From: Acanthacorydalis orientalis
Taxonomy: Eukaryota > Arthropoda > Insecta > Megaloptera > Corydalidae
NCBI GenBank assembly: GCA_034766995.1
Contig: CM068315.1
Location: forward strand, 21,867,844 to 21,931,843
Direction of reading: 5' to 3'
Length of the DNA stretch: 64,000 nucleotides
The notes beneath the pieces were generated by a model. That model was given only the letters and a program-made list of their open reading frames with translations, was not told the origin of the DNA and did not search any database. Numbering within the stretch: position 1 is the first letter of the stretch; the number at the start of each line of letters is the position of its first letter. Shown in pieces: positions 12,238 through 27,362 of this stretch. The translations under genes were made by a program, and so were the position numbers.

Positions 12238-12412
12238 CACAAAATATCCCGATAATGTAGACATATTTCATGTTATTTCGATAAAAGCAACTTATTTCTA
12301 TATATTATTAGCAAAATTTTTCGGCAAATCTCGATTCTGGTAGTTGAAAATCACGTTTATATGAAAAATATTGCTATTTGAAGCGACAAAAACGCGATTT
12401 TAGTGATAATTT
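12238..12412 (+). repeat. F-type monomer (first example)
   Basis: The most divergent type. Its first half carries GTAGACATATTTCATG, AAGCAACTTATTTC and TATATATTATTAGC; its middle carries AAAATTTTTCGG and AATCTCGATTCTGG. The last third is consensus. Later copies vary as TATATAGTATTAGC (19.3, 33.4, 37.6, 41.0, 43.1, 46.5 kb) and with one base lost in TTCGGAAATCTCG (15.8, 17.4, 24.2 kb), which gives sub-lineages. Other copies lie near 13.2, 20.3, 21.2, 23.5, 26.5, 28.0, 30.1, 31.7, 34.5, 35.4, 38.0, 41.3, 43.4, 47.4, 47.95 and 51.6 kb. Confidence 0.9.
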
Positions 12413-15400
12413 CACAAAATATCCTTATAATGTACTCATATTTCGTGTTATTTCGATAAAAGTAACTTAGTTCTATATAATAATAGCGAAATCTTTCGGC
12501 AAATCTTGAGTCTGGTAGTTGAAAATCACGTTTATATGGAAAATATCACTATTTGAAGCGACAAAACGCGATTTTAGTGATAATTTCACAAAATATCCCC
12601 ATAATGTACACATATTTCGTGTTATTTCGATAAAAGTAACTTACTTCTATATAATAGTAGCAAAATCTATTGGCAAATCTTGAGTCTGGTAGTTGAAATT
12701 CACGTTTATATGATAAATATTGCTATTTGAAGCGACAAAAACGCGATTTTAGTGATAATTTCACAAAATATCCCGATAATGTAGACATATTTCATGTTAT
12801 TTCGATAAAAGTAACTTACTTCTATATAATAATATCAAAATCTTTCGGCAAATCTTGAGTCTGGTAGTTGAAAATCACGTTTATATGAAAAATATTGCTA
12901 TTTGAAGCGACAAAAACGCGATTTTTGTGATAATTTCACAAAATATCACGATAATGTACACATATTTCGTGTTATTTCGATAAAAGTAACTTAGTTCTAT
13001 ATAATAATAGCAAAATCTTTCGGCAAATCTTGAGTCTGGTAGTTGAAAATCACGTTTATATGAAAAATATCGCTATTTGAAGCGACAAAAAAGCGATTTT
13101 AGTGATAATTTCACAAAATATCCCGATAATGTAGACATATTTCAGATTATTTCGATAAAAGTAACTAATTTCTATATATTATTAGCAAAATTTTTCGGCA
13201 AATCTCGATTCTGGTAGTTGAAAATCACGTTTATATGAAAAATATTGCTATTTGAAGCGACAAAAACGCGATTTTAGTGATAATTTCACAAAATATTCCA
13301 ATAATGTACACATATTTCGTGTTATTTCGATAAAACTAACTTACTTCTATATAATAGTAGCAAAATCTTTCGGCAAATCTTGTGTCTGGTAGTTGAAAAT
13401 CACGTTTATATGAAAAATATTGCTATTTGAAGCGACAAAAACGCGATTTTAGTGATAATTTCACAAAATATCACGATAATGTACACATATTTCGTGTTAT
13501 TTCGATAAAAGTAACTTACTTCTATATAATAGTAGCAAAATCTTTCGGTAAATCTTGAGTCTGGTAGTTGAAAATCACGTTTATATGAAAAATATTGCTA
13601 TTTGAAGCGACAAAAACGCGATTTTAGTGATAATTTCACAAAATATCCCGATAATGTAGACATATTTCGTGTTATTTCGATAAAAGTAACTTAGTTCTAT
13701 ATAATAATATAAAAATCTTTCGGCAAATCTTGAGTCTGGTAGTTGAAAATCACGTTTTATATGAAAAATATCGCTATTTGAAGCGACAAAAAAGCGATTT
13801 TAGTGATAATTTCACAAAATATCCCGATAATGTAGACATATTTCGTGTTATTTCGATAAAAGTAACTTAGTTCTATATAATAATATCAAAATCTTTCGGC
13901 AAATCTTGAGTCTGGTAGTTGAAAATCACGTTTATATGGAAAATATCACTATTTTAAGCGACAAAAACGCGATTTTAGTGATAATTTCACAAAATATCCC
14001 AAAATGTACACATATTCCGTGTTATTTCGGTGAAAGTAACTTACTTCTATATAATAGTAGCAAAATCTTTCGGCAAATCTTGAGTCTGGTAGTTGAAAAT
14101 CACGTTTATATGAAAAATAATGCTATTTGAAGCGACAAAACGTGATTTTAGTGATAATTTCACAAAATATCCTTATAATGTACTCATATTTCGTGTTATT
14201 TCGATAAAAGTAACTTAGTTCTATATAATAATAGCGAAATCTTTCGGCAAATCTTGAGTCTGGTAGTTGAAAATCACGTTTATATGGAAAATATCACTAT
14301 TTGAAGCGACAAAACGCGATTTTAGTGATAATTTCACAAAATATCCCCATAATGTACACATATTTCATGTTATTTCGATAAAACTAACTTAGTTCTATAT
14401 AATAGTAGATAAATCTTTCGGCAAATCTTGAGTCTGGTAGTTGAAAATCACGTTTATATGAAAAATATCACTATTTTAAGCGACAAAAACGCGATTTTAG
14501 TGATAATTTCACAAAATATCCCCATAATGTACACATATTTCGTGTTATTTCGATAAAAGTAACTTACTTCTATATAATAGTAGCAAAATCTATCGGCAAA
14601 TCTTGAGTCTGGTAGTTGAAAATCACGTTTATATGAAAAATATTGCTATTTGAAGCGACAAAAACGCGATTTTAGTGATAATTTCACAAAATATCCCGAT
14701 AATGTAGACATATTTCATGTTATTTCGATAAAACTAACTTAGTTCTATATAATAGTAGCAAAATCTTTCGGCAAATCTTGAATCTGGTAGTTGAAAATCA
14801 CGTTTATATGAAAAATATTGCTATTTGAAGCGACAAAAACGCGATTTTAGTGATAATTTCACAAAATATTCCAATAATGTACACATATTTCGTGTTATTT
14901 CGATAAAAGTAACTTAGTTCTATATAATAATAGCGAAATCTTTCGGCAAATCTTGAGTCTGGTAGTTGAAAATCACGTTTATATGGAAAATATCACTATT
15001 TGAAGCGACAAAAAAGCGATTTTAGTGATAATTTCACAAAATATCCCGATAATGTAGACATATTTCATGTTATTTCGATAAAACTAACTTAGTTCTATAT
15101 AATAGTAGATAAATCTTTCGGCAAATCTTGAGTCTGGTAGTTGAAAATCACGTTTATATGAAAAATATTGCTATTTGAAGCGACAAAAACGCGATTTTAG
15201 TGATAATTTCACAAAATATCACGATAATGTACACATATTTCGTGTTATTTCGATAAAAGTAACTTAGTTCTATATAATAACAGCAAAATCTTTCGGCAAA
15301 TCTTGAGTCTGGTAGTTGAAAATCACGTTTATATGAAAAATATTGCTATTTGAAGCGACAAAAACGCGATTTTAGTGATAATTTCACAAAATATCCCCAT

Positions 15401-16107
15401 AATGTACACATATTTCATGTTATTTCGATAAAACTAACTTAGTTCTATATAATAGTAGATAAATCTTTCGGCAAATCTTGAGTCTGGTAGTTGAAAATCA
15501 CGTTTATATGAAAAATATCGCTATTTGAAGCGACAAAAACGCGATTTTAGTGATAATTTCACAAAATATCCCGATAATGTACACATATTTCGTGTTATTT
15601 AAATAAAACTAACTTAGTTCTATATAATAGTAGAAAAATCTTTCGGCAAATCTTGAGTCTGGTAGTTGAAAATCACGTTTATATGAAAAATATGGCTATT
15701 TGAAGCGACAAAAAAGCGATTTTAGTGATAATTTCACAAAATATCCCGATAATGTAGACATATTTCACGTTATTTCGATAAAAGTAACTTATTTCTATAT
15801 AATATTAGCAAAATTTTTCGGAAATCTCGATTCTGGTAGTTGAAAATCACGTTTATATGAAAAATATTGCTATTTGAAGCGACAAAAACGCGATTTTAGT
15901 GATAATTTCACAAAATATCACGATAATGTACACATATTTCGTGTTATTTCGATAAAAGTAACTTACTTCTATATAATAATAGCAAAATTTTTCGGCAAAT
16001 CTTGAGTCTGGTAGTCGAAAATCACGCTTATATGAAAAATATCACTATTTTAATCGACAAAAACGCGATTTTAGTGATAATTTCACAAAATATCCCAATA
16101 ATGTACA

Positions 16108-17206
16108 CATATTTCGTGTTATTTCGATAAAAGTAACTTAGTTCTATATAATAATATCAAAATCTTTCGGCAAATCTTGAGTCTGGTAGTTGAAAATCAC
16201 GTTTATATGGAAAATATCACTATTTTAAGCGACAAAAACGCGATTTTAGTGATAATTTCACAAAATATTCCAATAATGTACACATATTTCGTGTTATTTC
16301 GATAAAAGTAACTTAGTTCTATATAATAGTAGCAAAATCTTTCGGCAAATCTTGAGTCTGGTAGTTGAAAATCACGTTTATATGAAAAATATTGCTATTT
16401 GAAGCGACAAAAACGCGATTTTAGTGATAATTTCACAAAATATCACGATAATGTACACATATTTCGTGTTATTTCGATAAAAGTAACTTAGTTCTATATA
16501 ATAATAGCAAAATCTTTCGGCAAATCTTGAGTCTGGTAGTTGAAAATCACGTTTATATGAAAAATATCGCTATTTGAAGCGACAAAAAAGCGATTTTAGT
16601 GATAATTTCACAAAATATCCCGATAATGTAGACATATTTCGTGTTATTTCGATAAAAGTAACTTACTTCTATATAATAGTAGCAAAATCTTTCGGTAAAT
16701 CTTGAGTCTGGTAGTTGAAAATCACGTTTATATGAAAAATATTGCTATTTGAAGCGACAAAAACGGGATTTTAGTGATAATTTCACAAAATATCACGATA
16801 ATGTACACATATTTCGTGTTATTTCGTTAAAAGTAACTTAGTTCTATATAATAACAACAAAATCTTTCGGCAAATCTTGAGTCTGGTAGTTGAAAATCAC
16901 GTTTATACGGAAAATATCACTATTTTAAGCGACAAAAACGCGATTTTAGTGATAATTTCACAAAATATCTCAAAATGTACACATATTTCGTGTTATTTCG
17001 ATAAAACTAACTTACTTCTATATAATAGTAGCAAAATCTTTCGGCAAATCTTGAGTCTGGTAGTTGAAAATCACGTTTATATGAAAAATAATGCTATTTG
17101 AAGCGACAAAACGTGATTTTAGTGATAATTTCACAAAATATCCTTATAATGTACTCATATTTCGTGTTATTTCGATAAAAGTAACTTAGTTCTATATAAT
17201 AATAGC
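16108..17206. repeat. 1.10-kb block, copied at +14,326
   Basis: Matches 30434-31532 over about six monomers. Shared rare markers are GACAAAAACGGGATT, TATATAATAACAACAAAATC, ATACGGAAAATATCAC and ATCTCAAAATGTAC. Left limit: C/G of GTACAC/GTAGAC at 16107/30433. Right limit: AGCGAAA/AGCAAAA at 17207/31533. Confidence 0.85.
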
Positions 17207-17756
17207 GAAATCTTTCGGCAAATCTTGAGTCTGGTAGTTGAAAATCACGTTTATATGAAAAATATGGCTATTTGAAGCGACAAAAAAGCGATTTTAGTGA
17301 TAATTTCACAAAATATCCCGATAATGTAGACATATTTCACGTTATTTCGATAAAAGTAACTTATTTCTATATAATATTAGCAAAATTTTTCGGAAATCTC
17401 GATTCTGGTAGTTGAAAATCACGTTTATATGAAAAATATTGCTATTTGAAGCGACAAAAACGCGATTTTAGTGATAATTTCACAAAATATCACAATAATG
17501 TACACATATTTCGTGTTATTTCGATAAAACTAACTTACTTCTATATAATAGTAGCAAAATCTTTCGGCAAATCTTGTGTCTGGTAGTTGAAAATCACGTT
17601 TATATGAAAAATATTGCTATTTGAAGCGACAAAAACGCGATTTTAGTGATAATTTCACAAAATATCACGATAATGTACACATATTTCGTGTTATTTCGAT
17701 AAAAGTAACTTACTTCTATATAATAGTAGCAAAATCTTTCGGCAAATCTTGTGTCT

Positions 17757-20700
17757 GGTAGTTGAAAATCACGTTTATATGAAAAATATTGCTATTTGAA
17801 GCGACAAAAACGCGATTTTAGTGATAATTTCACAAAATATCCCAAAATGTACACATATTTCGTGTTATTTCGATAAAACTAACTTACTTCTATATAATAG
17901 TAGCAAAATCTTTCGGCAAATCTTGTGTCTGGTAGTTGAAAATCACGTTTATATGAAAAATATTGCTATTTGAAGCGACAAAAACGCGATTTTAGTGATA
18001 ATTTCACAAAATATCACGATAATGTACACATATTTCGTGTTATTTCGATAAAAGTAACTCACTTCTATATAATAGTAGCAAAATCTTTCGGTAAATCTTG
18101 AGTCTGGTAGTTGAAAATCACGTTTATATGAAAAATATTGCTATTTGAAGCGACAAAAACGCGATTTTAGTGATAATTTCACAAAATATCACGATAATGT
18201 ACACATATTTCGTGTTATTTCGATAAAAGTAACTTAGTTCTATATAATAATATCAAAATCTTTCGGTAAATCTTGAGTCTGGTAGTTCAAAATCACGTTT
18301 ATATGAAAAATATTGCTATTTGAAGCGACAAAAACGCGATTTTAGTGATAATTTCACAAAATATCACGATAATGTACACATATTTCGTGTTATTTCGTTA
18401 AAAGTAACTTAGTTCTATATAATAATAGCGAAATCTTTCGGCAAATCTTGAGTCTGGTAGTTGAAAATCACGTTTATATGGAAAATATCACTATTTGAAG
18501 CGACAAAACGCGATTTTAGTGATAATTTCACAAAATATCCCCATAATGTACACATATTTCGTGTTATTTCGTTAAAAGTAACTTAGTTCTATATAATAAT
18601 AGCAAAATCTTTCGGCAAATCTTGAGTCTGGTAGTTGAAAATCACGTTTATATGAAAAATATCGCTATTTGAAGCGACAAAAAAGCGATTTTAGTGATAA
18701 TTTCACAAAATATCCCGATAATGTAGACATATTTCATGTTATTTCGATAAAACTAACTTAGTTCTATATAATAGTAGATAAATCTTTCGGCAAATCTTGA
18801 GTCTGGTAGTTGAAAATCACGTTTATATGAAAAATATCGCTATTTGAAGCGACAAAAAAGCGATTTTAGTGATAATTTCACAAAATATCCCGATAATGTA
18901 GACATATTTCATGTTATTTCGATAAAACTAACTTAGTTCTATATAATAGTAGATAAATGTTTCGGCAAATCTTGAGTCTGGTAGTTGAAAATCACGTTTA
19001 TATGAAAAATATCGCTATTTGAAGCGACAAAAACGCGATTTTAGTGATAATTTCACAAAATATCCCGATAATGTACACATATTTCGTGTTATTTAAATAA
19101 AACTAACTTAGTTCTATATAATAGTAGAAAAATCTTTCGGCAAATCTTGAGTCTGGTAGTTGAAAATCACGTTTATATGAAAAATATCGCTATTTGAAGC
19201 GACAAAAAAGCGATTTTATTGATAATTTCACAAAATATCCCGATAATGTAGACATATTTCATGTTATTTCGATAAAAGTAACTTATTTCTATATAGTATT
19301 AGCAAAATTTTTCGGCAAATCTCGATTCTGGTAGTTGAAAATCACGTTTATATGAAAAATATTGCTATTTCAAGCGACAAAAACGCGATTTTAGTGATAA
19401 TTTCACAAAATATCACGATAATGTACACATATTTCGTGTTATTTCGATAAAAGTAACTTACTTCTATATAATAATATCAAAATCTTTCGGTAAATCTTGA
19501 GTCTGGTAGTTCAAAATCACGTTTATATGAAAAATATTGCTATTTGAAGCGACAAAAACGCGATTTTAGTGATAATTTCACAAAATATCACGATAATGTA
19601 GACATATTTCGTGTTATTTCGATAAAAGTAACTTAGTTCTATATAATAATAGCAAAATCTTTCGGCAAATCTTGAGTCTGGTAGTTGAAAATCACGTTTA
19701 TATGAAAAATATCGCTATTTGAAGCGACAAAAAAGCGATTTTAGTGATAATTTCACAAAATATCCCGATAATGAAGACATATTTCGTGTTATTTCGATAA
19801 AAGTAACTTAGTTCTATATAATAATATCAAAATCTTTCGGCAAATCTTGAGTCTGGTAGTTGAAAATCACGTTTATATGGAAAATATCACTATTTTAAGC
19901 GACAAAAACGCGATTTTAGTGATAATTTCACAAAATATTCCAATAATGTACACATATTTCGTGTTATTTCGATAAAAGTAACTTAGTTCTATATAATAGT
20001 AGCAAAATCTTTCGGCAAATCTTGAGTCTGGTAGTTGAAAATCACGTTTATATGAAAAATATTGCTATTTGAAGCGACAAAAACGCGATTTTAGTGATAA
20101 TTTCACAAAATATCACGTTAATGTACACATATTTCGTGTTATTTCGATAAAAGTAACTTAGTTCTATATAATAATAGCAAAATCTTTCGGCAAATCTTGA
20201 GTCTGGTAGTTGAAAATCACGTTTATATGAAAAATATCGCTATTTGAAGCGAAAAAAAAAGCGATTTTAGTGATAATTTCACAAAATATCCCGATAATGT
20301 AGACATATTTCATGTTATTTCGATAAAAGCAACTTATTTCTATATATTATTAGCAAAATTTTTCGGCAAATCTCGATTCTGGTAGTTGAAAATCACGTTT
20401 ATATGAAAAATATTGCTATTTGAAGCGACAAAAACGCGATTTTAGTGATAATTTCACAAAATATCCTTATAATGTACTCATATTTCGTGTTATTTCGATA
20501 AAAGTAACTTAGTTCTATATAATAATAGCGAAATCTTTCGGCAAATCTTGAGTCTGGTAGTTGAAAATCACGTTTATATGGAAAATATCACACTTTGAAG
20601 CGACAAAACGCGATTTTAGTGATAATTTCACAAAATATCCCCATAATGTACACATATTTCGTGTTATTTCGATAAAAGTAACTTACTTCTATATAATAGT

Positions 20701-23442
20701 AGCAAAATCTATCGGCAAATCTTGAGTCTGGTAGTTGAAAATCACGTTTATATGAAAAATATTGCTATTTGAAGCGACAAAAACGCGATTTTAGTGATAA
20801 TTTCACAAAATATCCCGATAATGTAGACATATTTCGTGTTATTTCGATAAAAGTAACTTAGTTCTATATAATAATATCAAAATCTTTCGGCAAATCTTGA
20901 GTCTGGTAGTTGAAAATCACGTTTATATGAAAAATATTGCTATTTGAAGCGACAAAAACGCGATTTTTGTGATAATTTCACAAAATATCACGATAATGTA
21001 CACATATTTCGTGTTATTTCGATAAAAGTAACTTAGTTCTATATAATAATAGCAAAATCTTTCGGCAAATCTTGAGTCTGGTAGTTGAAAATCACGTTTA
21101 TATGAAAAATATCGCTATTTGAAGCGACAAAAAAGCGATTTTAGTGATAATTTCACAAAATATCCCGATAATGTAGACATATTTCATGTTATTTCGATAA
21201 AAGTAACTTATTTCTATATATTATTAGCAAAATTTTTCGGCAAATCTCGATTCTGGTAGTTGAAAATCACGTTTATATGAAAAATATTGCTATTTGAAGC
21301 GACAAAAACGCGATTTTAGTGATAATTTCACAAAATATCCCAAAATGTACACATATTTCGTGTTATTTCGATAAAACTAACTTACTTCTATATAATAGTA
21401 GCAAAATCTTTCGGCAAATCTTGAGTCTGGTAGTTGAAAATCACGTTTATATGAAAAATATTGCTATTTGAAGCGACAAAAACGCGATTTTAGTGATAAT
21501 TTCACAAAATATCACGATAATGTACACATATTTCGTGTTATTTCGATAAAAGTAACTTACTTCTATATAATAGTAGCAAAATCTTTCGGTAAATCTTGAG
21601 TCTGGTAGTTGAAAATCACGTTTATATGAAAAATATTGCTATTTGAAGCGACAAAAACGCGATTTTAGTGATAATTTCACAAAATATCCCGATAATGTAG
21701 ACATATTTCGTGTTATTTCGATAAAAGTAACTTAGTTCTATATAATAATATCAAAATCTTTCGGCAAATCTTGAGTCTGGTAGTTGAAAATCACGTTTAT
21801 ATGAAAAATATCGCTATTTGAAGCGACAAAAAAGCGATTTTAGTGATAATTTCACAAAATATCCCGATAATGTAGACATATTTCGTGTTATTTCGATAAA
21901 AGTAACTTAGTTCTATATAATAATATCAAAATCTTTCGGCAAATCTTGAGTCTGGTAGTTGAAAATCACGTTTATATGGAAAATATCACTATTTTAAGCG
22001 ACAAAAACGCGATTTTAGTGATAATTTCACAAAATATCCCAAAATGTACACATATTTCGTGTTATTTCGATAAAACTAACTTACTTCTATATAATAGTAG
22101 CAAAATCTTTCGGCAAATCTTGAGTCTGGTAGTTGAAAATCACGTTTATATGAAAAATAATGCTATTTGAAGCGACAAAACGTGATTTTAGTGATAATTT
22201 CACAAAATATCCTTATAATGTACTCATATTTCGTGTTATTTCGATAAAAGTAACTTAGTTCTATATAATAATAGCGAAATCTTTCGGCAAATCTTGAGTC
22301 TGGTAGTTGAAAATCACGTTTATATGGAAAATATCACTATTTGAAGCGACAAAACGCGATTTTAGTGATAATTTCACAAAATATCCCGATAATGTAGACA
22401 TATTTCATGTTATTTCGATAAAACTAACTTAGTTCTATATAATAGTAGATAAATCTTTCGGCAAATCTTGAGTCTGGTAGTTGAAAATCACGTTTATATG
22501 GAAAATATCACTATTTGAAGCGACAAAACGCGATTTTAGTGATAATTTCACAAAATATCCCCATAATGTACACATATTTCGTGTTATTTCGATAAAAGTA
22601 ACTTACTTCTATATAATAGTAGCAAAATCTATCGGCAAATCTTGAGTCTGGTAGTTGAAAATCACGTTTATATGAAAAATATTGCTATTTGAAGCGACAA
22701 AAACGCGATTTTAGTGATAATTTCACAAAATATCCCGATAATGTAGACATATTTCATGTTATTTCGATAAAACTAACTTAGTTCTATATAATAGTAGCAA
22801 AATCTTTCGGCAAATCTTGAATCTGGTAGTTGAAAATCACGTTTATATGAAAAATATTGCTATTTGAAGCGACAAAAACGCGATTTTAGTGATAATTTCA
22901 CAAAATATTCCAATAATGTACACATATTTCGTGTTATTTCGTTAAAAGTAACTTAGTTCTATATAATAATAGCGAAATCTTTCGGCAAATCTTGAGTCTG
23001 GTAGTTGAAAATCACGTTTATATGGAAAATATCACTATTTGAAGCGACAAAAAAGCGATTTTAGTGATAATTTCACAAAATATCCCGATAATGTAGACAT
23101 ATTTCATGTTATTTCGATAAAACTAACTTAGTTCTATATAATAGTAGATAAATCTTTCGGCAAATCTTGAGTCTGGTAGTTGAAAATCACGTTTATATGA
23201 AAAATATCGCTATTTGAAGCGACAAAAACGCGATTTTAGTGATAATTTCACAAAATATCCCGATAATGTACACATATTTCGTGTTATTTAAATAAAACTA
23301 ACTTAGTTCTATATAATAGTAGAAAAATCTTTCGGCAAATCTTGAGTCTGGTAGTTGAAAATCACGTTTATATGAAAAATATCGCTATTTGAAGCGACAA
23401 AAAAGCGATTTTAGTGATAATTTCACAAAATATCCCGATAAT
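17757..23442. repeat. 5.69-kb block, copied at +14,151
   Basis: About 32 monomers, almost identical in order and sequence to 31908-37592. I noticed six differences: 18060 (C versus T), 18959 (AAATGTTT versus AAATCTTT), the GTAGACAT/GTAGCCAT pair at about 19602, a one-base longer A-run with C lost at about 20252, GCGAC versus GCAAC (36497), and CCCGATA versus CCCAATA (36886). Anchors: GGTAGTTCAAAATC at 18281/32432 and 19505/33656, CACGTTAATG at 20114/34265, CACACTTTG at about 20589/34739. Confidence 0.9.
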
Positions 23443-25790
23443 GTAGACATATTTCATGTTATTTCGATAAAAGCAACTTATTTCTATATATTATTAGCAA
23501 AATTTTTCGGCAAATCTCGATTCTGGTAGTTGAAAATCACGTTTATATGAAAAATATTGCTATTTGAAGCGACAAAAACGCGATTTTAGTGATAATTTCA
23601 CAAAATATCCTTATAATGTACTCATATTTCGTGTTATTTCGATAAAAGTAACTTAGTTCTATATAATAATAGCGAAATCTTTCGGCAAATCTTGAGTCTG
23701 GTAGTTGAAAATCACGTTTATATGGAAAATATCACTATTTGAAGCGACAAAACGTGATTTTAGTGATAATTTCACAAAATATCCCGATAATGTAGACATA
23801 TTTCATGTTATTTCGATAAAACTAACTTAGTTCTATATAATAATAGCGAAATCTTTCGACAAATCTTGAGTCTGGTAGTTGAAAATCACGTTTATATGAA
23901 AAATATCGCTATTTGAAGCGACAAAAACGCGATTTTAGTGATAATTTCACAAAATATCCCCATAATGTACACATATTTCGTGTTATTTAAATAAAACTAA
24001 CTTAGTTCTATATAATAGTAGAAAAATCTTTTGGCAAATCTTGAGTCTGGTAGTTGAAAATCACGTTTATATGAAAAATATCGCTATTTGAAGCGACAAA
24101 AAAGCGATTTTAGTGATAATTTCACAAAATATCCCGATAATGTAGACATATTTCACGTTATTTCGATAAAAGTAACTTATTTCTATATAATATTAGCAAA
24201 ATTTTTCGGAAATCTCGATTCTGGTAGTTGAAAATCACGTTTATATGAAAAATATTGCTATTTGAAGCGACAAAAACGCGATTTTAGTGATAATTTCACA
24301 AAATATCACGATAATGTACACATATTTCGTGTTATTTCGATAAAAGTAACTTAGTTCTATATAATAACAGCAAAATCTTTCGGCAAATCTTGAGTCTGGT
24401 AGTTGAAAATCACGTTTATATGAAAAATATTGCTATTTGAAGCGACAAAAACGCGATTTTAGTGATAATTTCACAAAATATCCCCATAATGTACACATAT
24501 TTCATGTTATTTCGATAAAACTAACTTAGTTCTATATAATAGTAGCAAAATCTTTCGGCAAATCTTGAATCTGGTAGTTGAAAATCACGTTTATATGAAA
24601 AATATTGCTATTTGAAGCGACAAAACGAGATTTTAGTGATAATTTCACAAAATATCCTTATAATGTACTCATATTTCGTGTTATTTCGATAAAAGTAACT
24701 TAGTTCTATATAATAATAGCAAAATCTTTCGGCAAATCTTGAGTCTGGTAGTTGAAAATCACGTTTATATGAAAAATATTGCTATTTGAAGCGACAAAAA
24801 CGCGATTTTAGTGATAATTTCACAAAATATCCCAAAATGTACACATATTTCGTGTTATTTCGATAAAACTAACTTACTTCTATATAATAGTCGCAAAATC
24901 TTTCGGCAAATCTTGAGTCTGGTAGTTGAAAATCACGTTTATATGAAAAATAATGCTATTTGAAGCGACAAAACGTGATTTTAGTGATAATTTCACAAAA
25001 TATCCTTATAATGTACTCATATTTCGTGTTATTTCGATAAAAGTAACTTAGTTCTATATAATAATAGCGAAATCTTTCGGCAAATCTTGAGTCTGGTAGT
25101 TGAAAATCACGTTTATATGGAAAATATCACTATTTGAAGCGACAAAACGCGATTTTAGTGATAATTTCACAAAATATCCCCATAATGTACACATATTTCG
25201 TGTTATTTCGATAAAAGTAACTTACTTCTATATAATAGTAGCAAAATCTTTCGGCAAATCTTGAGTCTGGTAGTTGAAAATCACGTTTATATGAAAAATA
25301 TTGCTATTTGAAGCGACAAAAACGCGATTTTAGTGATAATTTCACAAAATATCACGATAATGTACACATATTTCGTGTTATTTCGATAAAAGTAACTTAC
25401 TTCTATATAATAGTAGCAAAATCTTTCGGTAAATCTTGAGTCTGGTAGTTGAAAATCACGTTTATATGAAAAATATTGCTATTTGAAGCGACAAAAACGC
25501 GATTTTAGTGATATTTTCACAAAATATCACGATAATGTACACATATTTCGTGTTATTTCGATAAAAGTAACTTAGTTCTATATAATAATATCAAAATCTT
25601 TCGGTAAATCTTGAGTCTGGTAGTTGAAAATCACGTTTATATGAAAAATATTGCTATTTGAAGCGACAAAAACGCGATTTTAGTGATAATTTCACAAAAT
25701 ATCACGATAATGTACACATATTTCGTGTTATTTCGTTAAAAGTAACTTAGTTCTATATAATAATAGCAAAATCTTTCGCCAAATCTTGAG

Positions 25791-27362
25791 TCTGGTAGTT
25801 GAAAATCACGTTTATATGAAAAATATCGCTATTTGAAGCGACAAAAAAGCGATTTTAGTGATAATTTCACAAAATATCCCGATAATGTAGACATATTTCG
25901 TGTTATTTCGATAAAAGTAACTTAGTTCTATATAATAATATCAAAATCTTTCGGCAAATCTTGAGTCTGGTAGTTGAAAATCACGTTTATATGGAAAATA
26001 TCACTATTTTAAGCGACAAAAACGCGATTTTAGTGATAATTTCACAAAATATTCCAATAATGTACACATATTTCGTGTTATTTCGATAAAAGTAACTTAG
26101 TTCTATATAATAGTAGCAAAATCTTTCGGCAAATCTTGAGTCTGGTAGTTGAAAATCACGTTTATATGAAAAATATTGCTATTTGAAGCGACAAAAACGC
26201 GATTTTAGTGATAATTTCACAAAATATCACGATAATGTACACATATTTCGTGTTATTTCGATAAAAGTAACTTAGTTCTATATAATAATAGCAAAATCTT
26301 TCGGCAAATCTTGAGTCTGGTAGTTGAAAATCACGTTTATATGAAAAATATCGCTATTTGAAGCGACAAAAAAGAGATTTTAGTGATAATTTCACAAAAT
26401 ATCCCGATAATGTAGACATATTTCATGTTATTTCGATAAAAGCAACTTATTTCTATATATTATTAGCAAAATTTTTCGGCAAATCTCGATTCTGGTAGTT
26501 GAAAATCACGTTTATATGAAAAATATTGCTATTTGAAGCGACAAAAACGCGATTTTAGTGATAATTTCACAAAATATCCTTATAATGTACTCATATTTCG
26601 TGTTATTTCGATAAAAGTAACTTAGTTCTATATAATAATAGCGAAATCTTTCGGCAAATGTTGAGTCTGGTAGTTGAAAATCACGTTTATATGGAAAATA
26701 TCACTATTTGAAGCGACAAAACGCGATTTTAGTGATAATTTCACAAATTATCCCCATAATGTACACATATTTCGTGTTATTTCGATAAAAGTAACTTACT
26801 TCTATATAATAGTAGCAAAATCTATCGGCAAATCTTGAGTCTGGTAGTTGAAAATCACGTTTATATGAAAAATATTGCTATTTGAAGCGACAAAACGTGA
26901 TTTTAGTGATAATTTCACAAAATATCCTTATAATGTACTCATATTTCGTGTTATTTCGATAAAAGTAACTTAGTTCTATATAATAATAGCGAAATCTTTC
27001 GGCAAATCTTGAGTCTGGTAGTTGAAAATCACGTTTATATGGAAAATATCACTATTTGAAGCGACAAAACGCGATTTTAGTGATAATTTCACAAAATATC
27101 CCCATAATGTACACATATTTCGTGTTATTTCGATAAAAGTAACTTACTTCTATATAATAGTAGCAAAATCTATCGGCAAATCTTGAGTCTGGTAGTTGAA
27201 AATCACGTTTATATGAAAAATATTGCTATTTGAAGCGACAAAAACGCGATTTTAGTGATAATTTCACAAAATATCCCGATAATGTACTCATATTTCATGT
27301 TATTTCGATAAAACTAACTTAGTTCTATATAATAGTAGCAAAATCTTTCGGCAAATCTTGAA
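25791..27362. repeat. Nine-monomer tandem unit, copy 1 (1,572 bp)
   Basis: The order is: monomer with GTAGACATATTTCGTG and AATATCAAAATC, D type, E type, F type (preceded by GACAAAAAAGAGATT), A type, B type (with ACAAATTATCC), A again, B again, then C type. It is immediately followed by its copy. About five differences were noticed between the copies, among them AAATGTTGAG at about 26660 here and CACGATTATATGG at about 27555 in copy 2. Confidence 0.85.

Noticed and set aside
13906..14130. Open frame of 74 codons, repeated at 16877, 21946, 31203 and 36096
   Set aside because: Chance frame across the H-type monomer junction (CCCAAAATG loses a base and shifts phase). Its recurrence follows the H-A-B module, not selection on a protein.
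20250..20262. Run of nine A (GCGAAAAAAAAAGCG) as a functional site
   Set aside because: Single occurrence; the duplicate at 34.4 kb has GCGACAAAAAAGCG. Best read as a private substitution plus one-base slippage or a sequencing error.
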